Shown here one piece after another: positions 1 through 12,891 of a stretch of DNA of 64,000 bases. The notes under the pieces were generated by a model. It ran no database searches and was not told the origin of the DNA. It worked only from the letters and a program-made list of their open reading frames with translations. A program made the translations under genes and the position numbers. Every line of letters begins with the position of its first letter. Position 1 is the first letter of the stretch. Source of the DNA: Litomosoides sigmodontis (taxonomy: Eukaryota > Nematoda > Chromadorea > Rhabditida > Onchocercidae); assembly GCA_963070105.1 (NCBI GenBank), contig OY718808.1, forward strand, positions 5,743,738 to 5,807,737, written 5' to 3'.

Positions 1-84
1 AGCAAAATAGGTATTAATTTTTATTTGTATTAGATTTTTTTATACGAGCAACTATGAGCATTGGTTATCAAAACTTTGTTACAG

Positions 85-3000
85 AATGTGGGGGAGATAT
101 AACTGATAATGCTGGCTACATTACCACTCCTGGTTATCCTGATCAGCTTCCGGAACATATCGTATGTGACTGGGTGTTTCGAGCAGGAATTGGTTTCCGT
201 TATGTTTTCGACTTTGCATTCGTCAAGCATGAGGTAAACTCTCAATTTCTTTGATTTGCAGCCTTTATTGTAGTTCGGCTTCATTTTTTTAAAAAAGACC
301 AATTTCTCTTTATTGCACATATTCTTTTTAAGAATTTCTATCAGACTACATACAACGAAGTTGGATGTTATCCAGATATCTATATTGCTAATGGTCTGAA
401 CAAGCTGGTAGATTACTATGGTTTTGTGGATCGTATTTTTTGTTCTAATGAAACACGATTTGTATCAACGGCAGATTTAGTTACAATACGTTATGATGAT
501 CGTGCTGCTTTATATGAGAAGCAAACTATGTTTGAGGGTGAAATATCCTCTAAGAAAATTTATGCTCCATTTCGAATCTCTTACTTCAAGGTAATCCACT
601 TATTTACATCCTGCAATCCTTTTATCCAAATATTGCACAAGTAGTTAAAAAAATTAGTAGGAGGACCGAAAATTCCATTTGTCTGCTTTATAGTGCACAA
701 TGCCTAATACCTTGGTATGTGGCTTCCTCTTTAATTCTCGAATCTTTCAACTTTGGAATTCGTAGAAATTCGCAGGCGTTGTTACATCGGTTCATTTTTT
801 GAAATAAAATATGACACAGTTATTATCCTTTAAAAAAATGGTGGTAAGCTGTTGAATGAAATATATTATTTATTTTACACACTTTTACAAACAAGTAATT
901 GTACGTGGGACGTTCTCTGTGAATATTTTAATTCACTAATTTCACTTTGAGGTACCAGTTGAATTTGATGGAAATGCGTGTATGTATCACGTTAAAACTA
1001 ATGAAACAATTGAAGTGAAAGGTGCAAAAGGTTCAAGATACGCAATGGCTACATCACCAGATATCGGTCAATTACTGTTTCATGTAAAATGATCGGACAT
1101 ACATCCTTCATTCTGTTAGATAATTTTTCAATATTTCGATGATCGTTCTACCGAGAGGACAGAAATTATAAATAAAGAAATTAGTTCAGAGATCATGAAA
1201 TTGATCCTTCATATTAATCAACAATTTCAGACTACTGCCATTTATTGATAGAGCGGCAGTTTCAAGCAGGCACTACAGTACTATATTTCAAAAATTTTTC
1301 ATCCTCTGAGAGTTCGTCTTGGAAACCTAATAGTAGGTGCTTGGATACTGAAAGCTATGTGCTTATAAGAGGTAATAAATCATCCTATCCTCGTCTTAAT
1401 TATATTTTTGTGTGTTTGAGTTGACATTAGCATTATTTGGAAATTCGCAGACATAATATTTCAATTTTAATAGTATTTCACACAGTTCAGTATATTAAAT
1501 TTCCAAAAAAAATAGGGAATTACGAGATTAATTAATTTACGATCGAACTTGTTAAGTATATTAGTAATTAAGTTCATAATTTACATGGGATTCAACTTTC
1601 GGTCATTTAAAGATTTGAAGCATTTTAGCCCTTGACAGCGAACCATGGCCTTTCGAAGCACGTTTTTGCGATGGATCATTTCAAAAAGCTAATAATTTCA
1701 CAGTGGCATTGCTATACAGAAGTTTCGATATCCATGTTTTTCAAAAGTTGCATTTGTCATCAATCTCCTTCAATCTTAGCGTCCAATTCTTACGTAATTT
1801 TTGCTATGCTAATGAAATAAGTTGTTCTGTAATCATTTTCTGGTATAAAAGTTATGCTGATTGTGCATTTTTTTTATGCTGATTTGCTCTCTCATGATTT
1901 AAATGACATGAAATTATTTCAGCTTGCGGCGGTTTGATTCAAGGCCCTGAATCAGGCGTTTTAACAAGTCCTCATTTTTATGAAAGAGAAAATAGCACCT
2001 ACGAACCTGATACGCAGTGTGTTTGGAGTTTGAAAGCTCCCGAAGGACAAATTGTTAAGGTCCGACTAAAATTTATAAAAAGAAAAACATAGAAGTTTTT
2101 GTAGCGCAACATGCTCATGTACAAGGGAGTAGCAAAAATAAGGAAAATAATTTAGATCTTAGTGTGTTGATAATTTGGGGTGTGCCGGATTGCTAATGTA
2201 AGGAATTTGATTTAATTTTTGAATCTTAATATTATATTAGCAAGCTATATGACGAATTGAAGTTAAAGGGAATTACAGATCAGAATAACTGATATGGATT
2301 TGGAATTTAATGTGGAGTGCAAGCATGATTTCTTGAAACTATTTGAAGGTAATTATTTGAAATTAATAATAGACATTATATATGATATTGTGGAAAAGTC
2401 TTTGATGGAAACTAAAATTATGCCTTAGTCTATACAAGAAACTAAGAATATAACAAATAGGGTAGGAATGACATCATTTCTTCAGATATGTTATTCCGTT
2501 TTGAAGGAATTTATTTTAGGAATTACATAAAAGTGGGTTATTGCAGGAGGTGGTACTGATGCATCATTGGTACACATATATTGCAATAATCCTCAAGATG
2601 AACCAATACAAGATCGATTTAGAGAAGTGAAATCCAGGGGACGGTATCTAACGCTTTATTTCTTCACGGATAAGTCTATTGAACGACGAGGATTTCGTCT
2701 TGAATACAGCTTTTCTGGTTTTGAAGATGGTTGGTTTATTTTCTTTGTTAGGAACAGTATAGTATTTGCAGATATATTTTTGCTTCCCTGAAAGAGCTAT
2801 TATTTTACAGAATGTGGATTTTCAACAAATCGCGTGACAGGTATTGTAACAAGCCCAAAAAGTCCACAAGATTACCCGAATAATGCTTACTGTTTATGGG
2901 ATATTTCGGTACCACTTGGATATCACGTAGCCTTGTACTTTCACCGCTTTGACATACAGCAATCGGATGATTGCAGTAAGGACTACATTAAGGTTTGTTA

Positions 3001-6000
3001 TAGCTTCAAATTTTATTATTCAATTACTCTATAACTCTTTTTAAGCAAAATAAATTACTATCTCAAGCACTAGTAAGATGAGTACTTTAACTTACGAAAT
3101 TGGAAAACAGTGCTTGTGCTTCTTTGTCGAGGATACAGTATGACTTCGGTAATGGATTTTTTCTGAAAATACATGGTTACAACGCATGGTCATAACACTG
3201 CTTTGCAACATGAGTTTTTTTTTTAGTTATACTGTTCAGTATTGCTTGAAACTTTTATTTCTTCAGCTGCAGCCTTAATTTTTTATGGAATCCAAATCTT
3301 TAGATAAGTCAGGAACATCATTCAAGAGCTATGGCACCAATTGGGGGTTATTATTTTTTATTTGACCATGAAGAAGAGCTGAAAAAGATTTGTGGGTATG
3401 AAACACCCGATGTGTTCCATTCAGAAAGTAATCGTATCAAAATTGAATTCAAGTCAGATAACAAGATAACGGGGAAAGGATTCAATGTAACATGGAAATC
3501 AGGTTGAGCTTCGTGTTGGCTTTTCTTTAACAGTAATATCAGATTAGGATGTCGTATAAAGAATGTCGAAGTTTTCAGGATCGCTATGAAATATCGATCT
3601 CATTTCTAAATGACTATAAATGAGAATAAATGAAAACGACTTCTAATGACATTTGAAATAATAACCAAAAATACTTCAGAGTGTGGTACTAAGTTTCGAT
3701 TGAACCATGGTGTGGTTACATCACCTCACTATCCCCGTTTTTATCCAAACGAAGACATGGAATGTGATTATTTGATAGAACCCGAATATGATGGTACACT
3801 AATAATCACATTAAGGATTCTAGATCTGGAACTTGATCCATATATTTGTATGTTTGCTCTATTTCGTTCAATTTTAATGATCATTGTAAAGTTTGTGGTT
3901 CTTCCAAAACTGCTGTAAGCGCATCAACAATGTTAATTACTACTTATTGGAGAAAAATGTATAACTTGAGATTAAAGGCTCATTCCGCTCTGGAATCGTG
4001 GTAGTGTATTGAGATACATTGGTGCTTTTGTATATCTTGATCGTCCTTTTTCAATTAACAAACTGAATTTTAAAAATAAAACTCATGGAACGGAATTAAA
4101 TGATAGAGCCGAGAAGTTTCTTAACCGAAATTGATGCAATTTCATATCAGTAAAAATTTTTGCCATTGGATTGAAGCATAATCTTGTTTTGTTTTCAGTT
4201 ATAATTTTTAGATGATTATGATCGACAGCCATGCAATACAGATTTCTTGGAGTTAAGAGATATTTCGGCAAAACGTGTTATTGATACGTTTTGTGCGAAT
4301 CGTGATATAAGCGGTGAAATAGCTCCTATATCTGTCAAGGTAAGTTGTATATTTTGCTATAAACACCTGTTACTTTGCTGTAAATAGAATATCATTAAAT
4401 TTTCTTTATTTCGAATTCATCTGGGATGATTTAAAAGCGCAACACTATAAAAGTCCAGTAAATTAGCACATACCTGAAACTATTACACAAGTAGAATAAT
4501 TCTTAGTATAATAAAATAAAGCACACTACTTTTGTAGAAAAAAATAGGGTAGAAGAATTTTTAGCTACTACAACTGTATCAAAATATGCTTAAAACATGT
4601 CGTGTCGAAAAATTGACAAAAATTTCCGGCGCAAGAAAATTTCAAAATTTTAGGGACCAGTGGGTGTGCGTTTCGTGTCAAACAGATCAGTTTTTGAAGA
4701 TCTCCTTAATCATCGAAAACATCGCCGTGGTTTTAAAATATCGTATGCTTTATCAAGTAAGTAATTTGAACATCTGTTACGGCTTTATGGTAAAGTTCTT
4801 TGTTTTAAGACATAAATATTGCTTTTCATCAAGCAAAAATTCCGAAAAATAAATTTTTCTGTTTTGATAGAAATCATATCGTGAACCGTCTCGTTTTTTC
4901 ATCTTTTCAAAAGTAGCGGATGACATAGTAGAGAAAGAAAGCAAGAGTATTATTTACTCTTTTTTACCGATATTTCAAAAAATATGCTTACTATTGTTAT
5001 TTTTTCTTTATGGAAGCATTCGATTAACTTTACAGAATGCGGCGGCGAAATTAATTTTAAAGAAACGGGAATGATGTCAGCAGTTATTTCATCTCCTGGT
5101 TTTCCTCTGCCTTATCATCACAATCTTGACTGCATTTGGAACATATCTGCTCCTGAGAAACGTATTCTTAGTATTAAGCGAGTTTTATTTAGAAATTTCG
5201 TCTTTTCCGTTTAGCTGATCGAATAAACAATTTTTGGTATGGTGATGTTATATAACATTATTTCATTTGCGATATTTCTCAAGTGAAGGGGATGATGATG
5301 CTAGCTTTTGCTAGTTTTATAAAATTTTGACTACTTTTCATTTAACATTTGTTCAATTGCACTATATGAACCTATCATATCTTTTCTGATAGATATATGC
5401 CAGTTTATTATTCAGTTAAAAATACATAGATAGGTTTTTTTCATACTTCAGACACACAGATTTGGATTTGGAAGAATCGTCCGACTGTTTATTCGATTTT
5501 GTGGAATTCTTTGATAGTTCAAAAATTAACAACTTAACCAGCATGGGCAAATTTTGTGGTGCAATTGTTCCCTCTAATCAAATGTCAACAACTAGTCGAT
5601 TTCTGGTTGTAAGATTTTATTCCGATAGAAGCACCAGCAAAGCAGGATTTAGAATCATCGTAACCGCTTCCCTCGGTATGTTTTTCCTTTTTGTGCTTTT
5701 CGTGACAACAGAATTACTATAAAACATTAGACAATCGTTTTGTACGAAAAGTATTTTCAAAACAAACTTATTGTTTTTCATCATCTAATAATTTAAAATA
5801 TTGATACAAGAAAAAAGTGACGATCTAATGACAACAATAATTCTTTTTTTTTAAAGAATAACGTTTGGTTTCTGTTTAAGTATTGTTGAATGATAAATAC
5901 CATCAGAAATATTTCAGTTGTATTCCAAAACTTTGTATATTTAATAAATATTTCTACTTCTAGATTTATCAAAAAATCTTTTGCTAGTTTAGGTCCAGAT

Positions 6001-9000
6001 GGAGGATGTGGTGGAGTGATAAATGTTGATGGCAGTTACCAGCTTAGAGCACCTGTGAACCCCAAAACAGGGCAGTACTACAACTTTCTGCGCTGTGGTT
6101 GGACATTGAAAGCACCCACAGGAAAAATACTGGAAATACAGCTGAATGATTTGGATCTGGAGCCTCCTGATGCAGAAACAGAACGTTGCTATGATTACAT
6201 TGCGGTATGGATAGTTATTATGAATGCCTTAAAAATCATACAATAATTCTATTTGATTGTTCTAAGCACTCGTGCACTAACTTCGTCCTCTGTATTTGGG
6301 TCTTAATTCTGATAAAAAGTTTCAAAATTTTAGATTTACGATGGTTATAAAACAATATCCCCCATGCTACTATCAAATACGTGTAAGGTTGTGGGACAAC
6401 TACCTTTGATTATGCGAAGTTCTTATCGTGTCGTCCATGTTTATTTCGAATCTGATTCCGACAAGACATTCAGAGGATTTACGATGGCATTTAAAACTGT
6501 TACAGGCATGACTTGAGGTTTTTGAATAATAGATTGCTTATGTTTTTTTCCGTGCTAGGGTTAGCACAGAAAACAACATAAGCAATCTAGTATTCGAAAG
6601 AAAATGAAGTTCTCGTTTTATCCCTCTGCATTACGAAAATATTGTCAGTTTAAAGTACTAAATTTACGTTGCCTTAGATCAATGACATTTTTAAACACGT
6701 AATCATGTCATAATCCTTGATTATCAGTGTAGTTTCATAACAATTTAACTTTCAAAGAAAATGAAGTTCGTAACTGAATTGAGATATTTTTATTGTTTCA
6801 TCATTACAGCATCATGCGGAGGTCGGAGAATTGCTGTAACTGAACCTGCTGAATTGCAATATGAAAGTGAAAAAAGTAAGGTGTATTTGTCATTACTTGC
6901 CATAATCATAATCATGAAATTTTTATCGGTTTTGTTAATGAACGTTTTCCTTTTATCAACTTTGATAAGGGAATTATGTGTAGTTTAAAACACTCTTGTT
7001 TATAAGTCATCTAAATTTCAGCTCTCACGCGAACATCCCCGAAGCATCAACGTTGTCGTTGGATAATATATTCAAAAGAACGAATGCCTTTGCGAGTTAT
7101 TTTTAGGTTTATTTAACGAATTATTGTTTTTAAAAATTTGAAATGGTGGCTTTTATTTTATACTCGAACGGCGTAGTTTGGTTTCACTTTTCAGTCACTT
7201 CTCGTTTCCTTCTTTAACACTCGATTGTACCGATGAATACGTGGAAGTACGTGATGCTGGCGTACGTGCTGATTGCCATCATCCTGCTTGTCGTGGTACT
7301 AGTAATGGCTTGCAGACTGTTCGATTATGTGGCAACACGCTTCCGGCTGACTTTATTTCAGGGACAAATGTTGTTCAGGTAAAAATGTTCAGTTAAAGAT
7401 GAAGTAGAGCTTACTGGAATTTAAATTAGGCACTTCCTTACCACGTCTAAAAACAAGCCAAGCATACCACTTAAAGAGTGAAAGTTAATATTGCTGATTT
7501 ATTTGAAAAGCTAATATTTAGTAATTTTAGGTAACGACATCCGCAGTTCTGCAGAGCGAACATACTGCTAAATTTCGTTTCTCTTATCAAACGCTTAATT
7601 GTTAGTTGCTTTATTTTCAAACCTCTAGAAGTTCTTTAATTTAAAGAATAATAGAAGTGCTTTAGATTAAAGCATTTGTATTTAATCCTCGTTTAAGAAA
7701 GCATATGAAATAGAACTAAAGGTATTCGATGAATGGTTTGCATTCAACATACGATTTATGCTGTTTACAGCATGTAATCGGACAATCGCTACTCATCAAT
7801 CGATGACTGGCCATATAACAAGTCCAAACTATCCAAATCCTTACGACCATAATTGCTCTTGCTCTACTACATTGACGGCTTCAACTGGATATCAAATATT
7901 TTTGGTTTTCAAGGATTTCAAATTAGAAAAAGTTCGCCGATTGTTCAGTAATCGATTACCCACCTCTATTCAGGAAATGTCAGTCTTCGTTTACTCTCGA
8001 TCAGATTACTCATTTCCGTTTCCCGCATAAATCAAGTTTTCAGTTGATTTTGACAAGGCATCTCCATCAACGCTGCGTGCAGCCGTTTGCGGTAATCATT
8101 TGAAAGGTTATCAGAAAAAGTTTTCAGGCTAACTAGTAGACGAAAATTTGGACCATCTCAAAATGTAATCGATGAGTACAAAGGAATACACCGCAATGAG
8201 TTTTGCGAATATGACTATATCGAGGTGAAACATTCTTATTTCCAATATTTTAATCTGAAACAAAGACATCGAAGCATAGCTATGGTTTGAAGAAGCCATT
8301 AACGACTTTCATTTTTGTTTTTGGTACCATAAAATGTGACTTCGGAACTCATGTCGCGTCGTTGTCTTTTCGTAATGGATTTCAATGTCTTAAAATTTTG
8401 ATATGTTCAAGACTTACTAAAATATCATGCTAATTTTCTAATACAGATAATTGATTCTTTTGAAAATCGCACAGAACGATATTGCGGCTATAAACTACCG
8501 CCTAGTTTTCTCAGCTCTGGTAATACATTGGAAATTTACTTCAAAAGCGACAGTACAATGGCACCTGGAGGATATGATGTCTACTATTACACTGTTCGAT
8601 CACCATCAGGTTCAAATTGTGAATTTTACATTTTAATTGCCAGGTAGGATGACATATTTTGCATTTTACTATCAAATTTAACGAAGAAATTGTAATCAGA
8701 AAGTGATATTCCTTACAGACAGTCCATCATTCGCCTACTATGACTTTGGTGTCATAAGTGAACCGCAAGGTGCAGTCACAAACGTTGGTTACCCGGGATA
8801 TAAGAATCGGCAGAGGATGAGGTATTTTATAAAATATTAAAATAATCCGAAAATATGGTGACCAGGGAATTTCTTCGCAAGTATGTGAAGTCTTCCTGAT
8901 TTCCCTCCATCCTTCCTTATTAATCTCAAATTGTAATTCCGCTTTTCTTAAAATTAGTTTAACAGTTTATGATAATTTTTTTCCTGTCTATAAACTAAAA

Positions 9001-9824
9001 TTTTTTCCCATAAACTAATTTTTTTCCCTGTCCTGTCTATAAATTGGAATATAGTAAGGTTCTTCGGGATGTTAATGCTCTTAGTGTCTAACATGTAACG
9101 TTATTACCAAGAGGGCTTAATGATAACCAGTCATCTCTGGCATCTTACTAAAGATTTCATTGACCTTGCGTTGTTATGAGTTGAAAAAATTCTTTGAAAA
9201 CTCTGGATTTCTTTGAAAAAACTATTATAGATGGAGAATCGATCCACCGAATGGCAATAAATGTAAATTAATTCTGTTGACGATGGATTTTGGAAAGAAC
9301 ACAAATGGTGAATGCACCGAAGGTGATCATATGGTGTTGAGTGAGATCAGATCTGAAAGACTAGAGAATACGCCACTCAATTATCTTCCGTGCAGAGATG
9401 CTGTGAGATTTTCTAATTTAGTAATCCTAGTGTAAACTTGATAATTTCGAAAATTAAAACTTGAAAAATACATTTTTCTAATTAGTTAGGTATAGCACAT
9501 CACAAGTGGGAAAAGAATTAAACTATGGTTAACATTATGTAGAAGTGAGAAAGGAATTGCTAGTCCGTTCTTTGCTGATGCGCAACATAAAAAGAAGTTA
9601 AAATTGCTGAATAGGTCCTCTTATCTCGTATATTTCAACGTACAAGTGAATTCGAAACATGTTAGGGTCATCGTTTATTTTAGGTAACTTTGCCGAAAGA
9701 AATACCCATCGAGCCTGGTACTTCAGTTCTCCTTGAATTTTATACCGATGATAGCACAATGGATAATGGTGATGGATTTAGAATTGAATGGACTTGCGAG
9801 AATTATCATATTATGCAAGTGTGA
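85..9824 (+). CDS. Cubilin-like multi-CUB-domain extracellular protein, 3' part (5' end outside window)
   Basis: Twenty-six exons join in phase (85-233, 345-590, 952-1066, 1231-1371, 1923-2059, 2279-2348, 2547-2729, 2811-2992, 3304-3502, 3680-3847, 4212-4339, 4654-4756, 5036-5177, 5452-5675, 5993-6204, 6334-6505, 6810-6875, 7022-7106, 7195-7378, 7531-7600, 7771-7978, 8128-8224, 8447-8609, 8719-8821, 9231-9402, 9684-9824), giving about 1,286 residues ending in TGA. They encode nine CUB domains plus one truncated CUB (952-1371). Hallmarks repeat in each: a starting Cys-Gly-Gly, 'TSPxYPxxYP', a Cys near Trp, 'DLDLE' and 'RGF'. CUB arrays bind protein ligands outside the cell; cubilin is an endocytic receptor without its own membrane span, and this protein likewise ends in a CUB with no transmembrane segment or GPI-type tail. 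The exon entering at 85 is out of phase with any start, so the gene began upstream. The exon 13 and 16 donors are GC. Family assignment is firm; orthology to cubilin is inferred. Confidence 0.9.
6528..6594. repeat. Two-tier inverted repeat (hairpin) in a CUB-gene intron
   Basis: TAGATTGCTTATGTT (6530-6544) is perfectly matched by its reverse complement at 6575-6589. Inside lies a second inverted pair, GTGCTA (6552-6557) and TAGCAC (6562-6567). The flanking AATA/TATT continues the symmetry with one bulge. The element lies 24 bp after the GC donor at 6506. It could be a tiny foldback element or an RNA structure. No coding potential is seen. Confidence 0.8.
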
Positions 9825-11267
9825 CTCCAGTGTTTAATGCTACTTGTTGTTCTTCTCGTTTATGTATCTGTAGCGATGTTGACCCCCAACAATGTATTCA
9901 AAAAATGAGTCGCATAATATCAAGTTCGAATGTTTTCACATGCCTTTTGAAACGGCATGATGCACAATATTTTACAGTTGTACAATAGAGAAAAGTGAAA
10001 CTGAATGAAGACATCATAAAAGAATATTATGCATGAAAAATGCCTGACATTTGCCTCTCTAAGCAATATCCTGAAATTTGGTGAAAATAATAAGACGTCT
10101 AATAGATGTAACCATACTTTACGATCCCTTGAGTATCTTACCCTCTTTGTGGACCGATATCAAGGACTGGACCATTTTCAAAACTACAGCTAAGGTGTAA
10201 TGAAAATGCACAACAGCAAAGTTCACTCCATCGTAGAATGCTTAATGTTAAAAGCATAGCCTAACTGTTACGAAAGAAAAGTGCTACACGTCACACCACT
10301 TAAATTGAAGCACCAAATTTCCGCCTCCGTTATATCCACGTGAGTAGAGCAAATCTTACGCCGGATGTCGTTGAGATGTGTTTGCATAGTGGGTAGATGT
10401 CACGGTCACGCAGAGATATGAAGAATGAGAGGCGTGATGAGTCCGCTTCCCAATGCTCTTGTGTGTTTAAGGTATGTGTTCTTTACAGAGATGTGTGTGT
10501 CATGGCAGGTCTTCTGAGAATTATCAGTGCTTTGTTGTTACACTTTCTCCATTACTCGTGCAGCTGTCATGCCAATCTGTTTTATTAATTCTGTTCCATG
10601 GTGTCGCATTCGACATTGTGCAATAAAATTTAATGAAATGGATTAGCATAAAAGCTGCGCAAGAAATTTCCACTTTTTCTGTTTTCTTCATTCTTTTTTT
10701 TGATAACGAAATCCACTCCTACGATTCTTCTCGACCACTGTTTGTGCCTTCTGGGATCACTTAGCCCTTATTTTATACCTCCACTATAAAATTTCTTCTA
10801 GATATGCCCAGTATTGTTTAATTTACTTGTTGATGTCAGGTGTTTTCTTTGTGCCTTCTGGGATCATTTTTCGCACTATAAACACATTAAATTAAGTAGT
10901 TTGAAAACGGTATTCTTATTTGCTAAAAATGCCCTGCAAACGTATGTTCATTCAATCCCTTTGCTGGAAGATATTAGGTTATTCGGGGAAATTTCGAGAA
11001 ACGGTGTATCATGAGTTAAAAGTGTTATTCAAAATGATATGCTTTGTTTGTGACATGATGCTTTAGAGAAATTCCATCCAATCGTTGCTGATTAAGTCCA
11101 CCAGAATAATTTTTACTTTCTTACTGACTGTACTTTGTTTGGGAATTTCTCAATTTATTGTTTTCATCACTTTTTACATGGCTGAATTGCTGCAATTAAT
11201 GTTTAGGTTATCAGGAGACAAGATTACTTATTTAATTGATTTAATTTTACTGGAGTTATGCTTCAAC
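9825..11267. other. Intergenic region: CUB-gene 3' UTR and upstream of first PCMT
   Basis: A canonical AATAAA at 10622-10627 is the best visible poly(A) signal for the CUB gene, about 800 bp after its stop. A 19-bp direct repeat (TTTGTGCCTTCTGGGATCA) occurs at 10741-10759 and 10848-10866, each followed by CACTATAAA. No supported gene was seen. An open frame upstream of and in frame with the first PCMT exon (in-frame ATG at 11178) is hydrophobic and probably fortuitous. Confidence 0.6.
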
Positions 11268-12891
11268 ATGTCATTTCCACAAAATACGTCAAATGCAATG
11301 CTTGTTGATTTCTTAAAACGTAAGTATCGTACAACAAGTAATGTATACCAAGTGGTGCCAGTAGATCTAGTAATTCAGAGCTCAAAGTGTATTCTTCCGT
11401 TAGAAAGATTATGGTTGGATCTGCATCACATTACTTGATCCATCAATTTGTCTATGGCATTGGCTTTCACATTTTATTTATTGTTTGTGACAGTTAATTC
11501 CAAATAGTTTGCACTGTATTTCAACTTTACGCAAGACTATTAACTGATCTATAATGAAACCCATTCTTGTATATTTGTTGGCTTTGCTTAATAATGTCAT
11601 TTTTGCAGAAGTGGGACATATCACAGATGAGAGAGTGAAGGAAGTTATGCTCAGCGTTGATCGGGCTGACTTTTGCTCAAGAAATTCGTATCAAGATTTC
11701 CCGCAACAAATTGGATACAATGCTACTATTAGCGCTCCTCATATGGTAAATATTCTTCTTAAGATCTATCACAGTTTTATAATATATTGTCATTTCAGTT
11801 ATAAACGAACAAAATTTAGTTTTCAACAGCTTTTCATATCAATTTCACTTGCTTATTAAAGTATTAGGACATAAAGGGTTGCCTTTTTAAGTTTCTTCTG
11901 TAGTTTTCAGCACGCTTTGGCTTTAGGACTTTTGAAAGATCACCTAAGGGATGGTAACACTGCACTGGATATTGGCTCTGGCTCCGGTTACTTGACAGTT
12001 TGCATGGCACTTATGGTAAATTTTATCACGTCTCACAAGAAATTAAAAAAGGAGCACATATAATTTTAATTTTATGAAGTTCCTTATATAACACAAGGAA
12101 TCCACCACTTCTGACTTACAAAACCATAAAATTCAATAATTTTTGCTGTTAAATGCTCAAAGCTGTATGAATTTGTAGAAGTTTCTGTTTGTTGTTGCTT
12201 TATTACAATTTGTTTTTAGGTTGGTAGGAGAGGAAAAGTGATTGGTATTGATCACATCAAGGAACTTGTAGACCTTTCGATTACTAACATAAATAAACAT
12301 CATAGCGATTTGCTTACTGATGGACGGATAACAATGATTACAGGCGATGGTCGTAATGGATACAGAGCTGGTGCTCCATATACAGCTATTCATGTTGGTG
12401 CTGCCGCATCGAAACTTCCTTATACAGTATGTTGTCATTTGTTCAGTTACATACTAAAGTCATTCTGTTTGTTATATATTGCGATGATTTTTTATAGTTA
12501 ATAAAATAATCCGCTGATTTAAACAAAACTTTCTGAATAATTCAATATTAGTTATTATGCATCAAGTTCTCTGCTGAAGTAAATTGTAATATGTCTACTA
12601 CCAGTGTTCGAGATTGTCGATAATACACTGTTTGTGTTAGTGATATATGGTTCAGTCCAGTTCTTTTGAACATATGTAACAGTATCAAAGATCTAGAAGT
12701 TTCAGTTGGTGGATCAGCTTGCTCCAGGTGGTCGAATGATCATTCCAGTAGGTGAAGTTTTCAGTGATCAGCATATTGTTCAGGTTGATAAGGATTTAAA
12801 TGGTAATGTAAAATTTAAAGAGTTGTTTGATGTTCTATTTGTTCCACTTACAGATAGAAGACATCAGCTTGGTCGTTTAGAATTTAAGTAG
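11268..12891 (+). CDS. pcm-1: Protein-L-isoaspartate (D-aspartate) O-methyltransferase, copy 1
   Basis: Five exons (11268-11319, 11609-11745, 11911-12015, 12220-12426, 12706-12891) give 228 residues, the usual PCMT length. The enzyme uses S-adenosylmethionine to methylate isoaspartyl and D-aspartyl residues in damaged proteins, the first step of their repair in the cytosol. Visible motifs, in order: 'DRADF', 'NATISAPHM' (substrate-binding loop), SAM motif I '[14 protein letters not shown]' (about 85-98), '[13 protein letters not shown]', motif II '[12 protein letters not shown]', motif III '[12 protein letters not shown]'. The start is the ATG beginning MSFPQNTSN. This N-terminus lacks the MAW(R/K)S start typical of the family and present in the next gene. 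Its exon phases match copy 2 throughout, showing tandem duplication. Confidence 0.96.

Noticed and set aside
1067..1083. Extended CUB exon 3 ending at GTAAAA (1084)
   Set aside because: Its phase does not fit the next exon; the donor at 1067 does and gives a sensible CUB strand.
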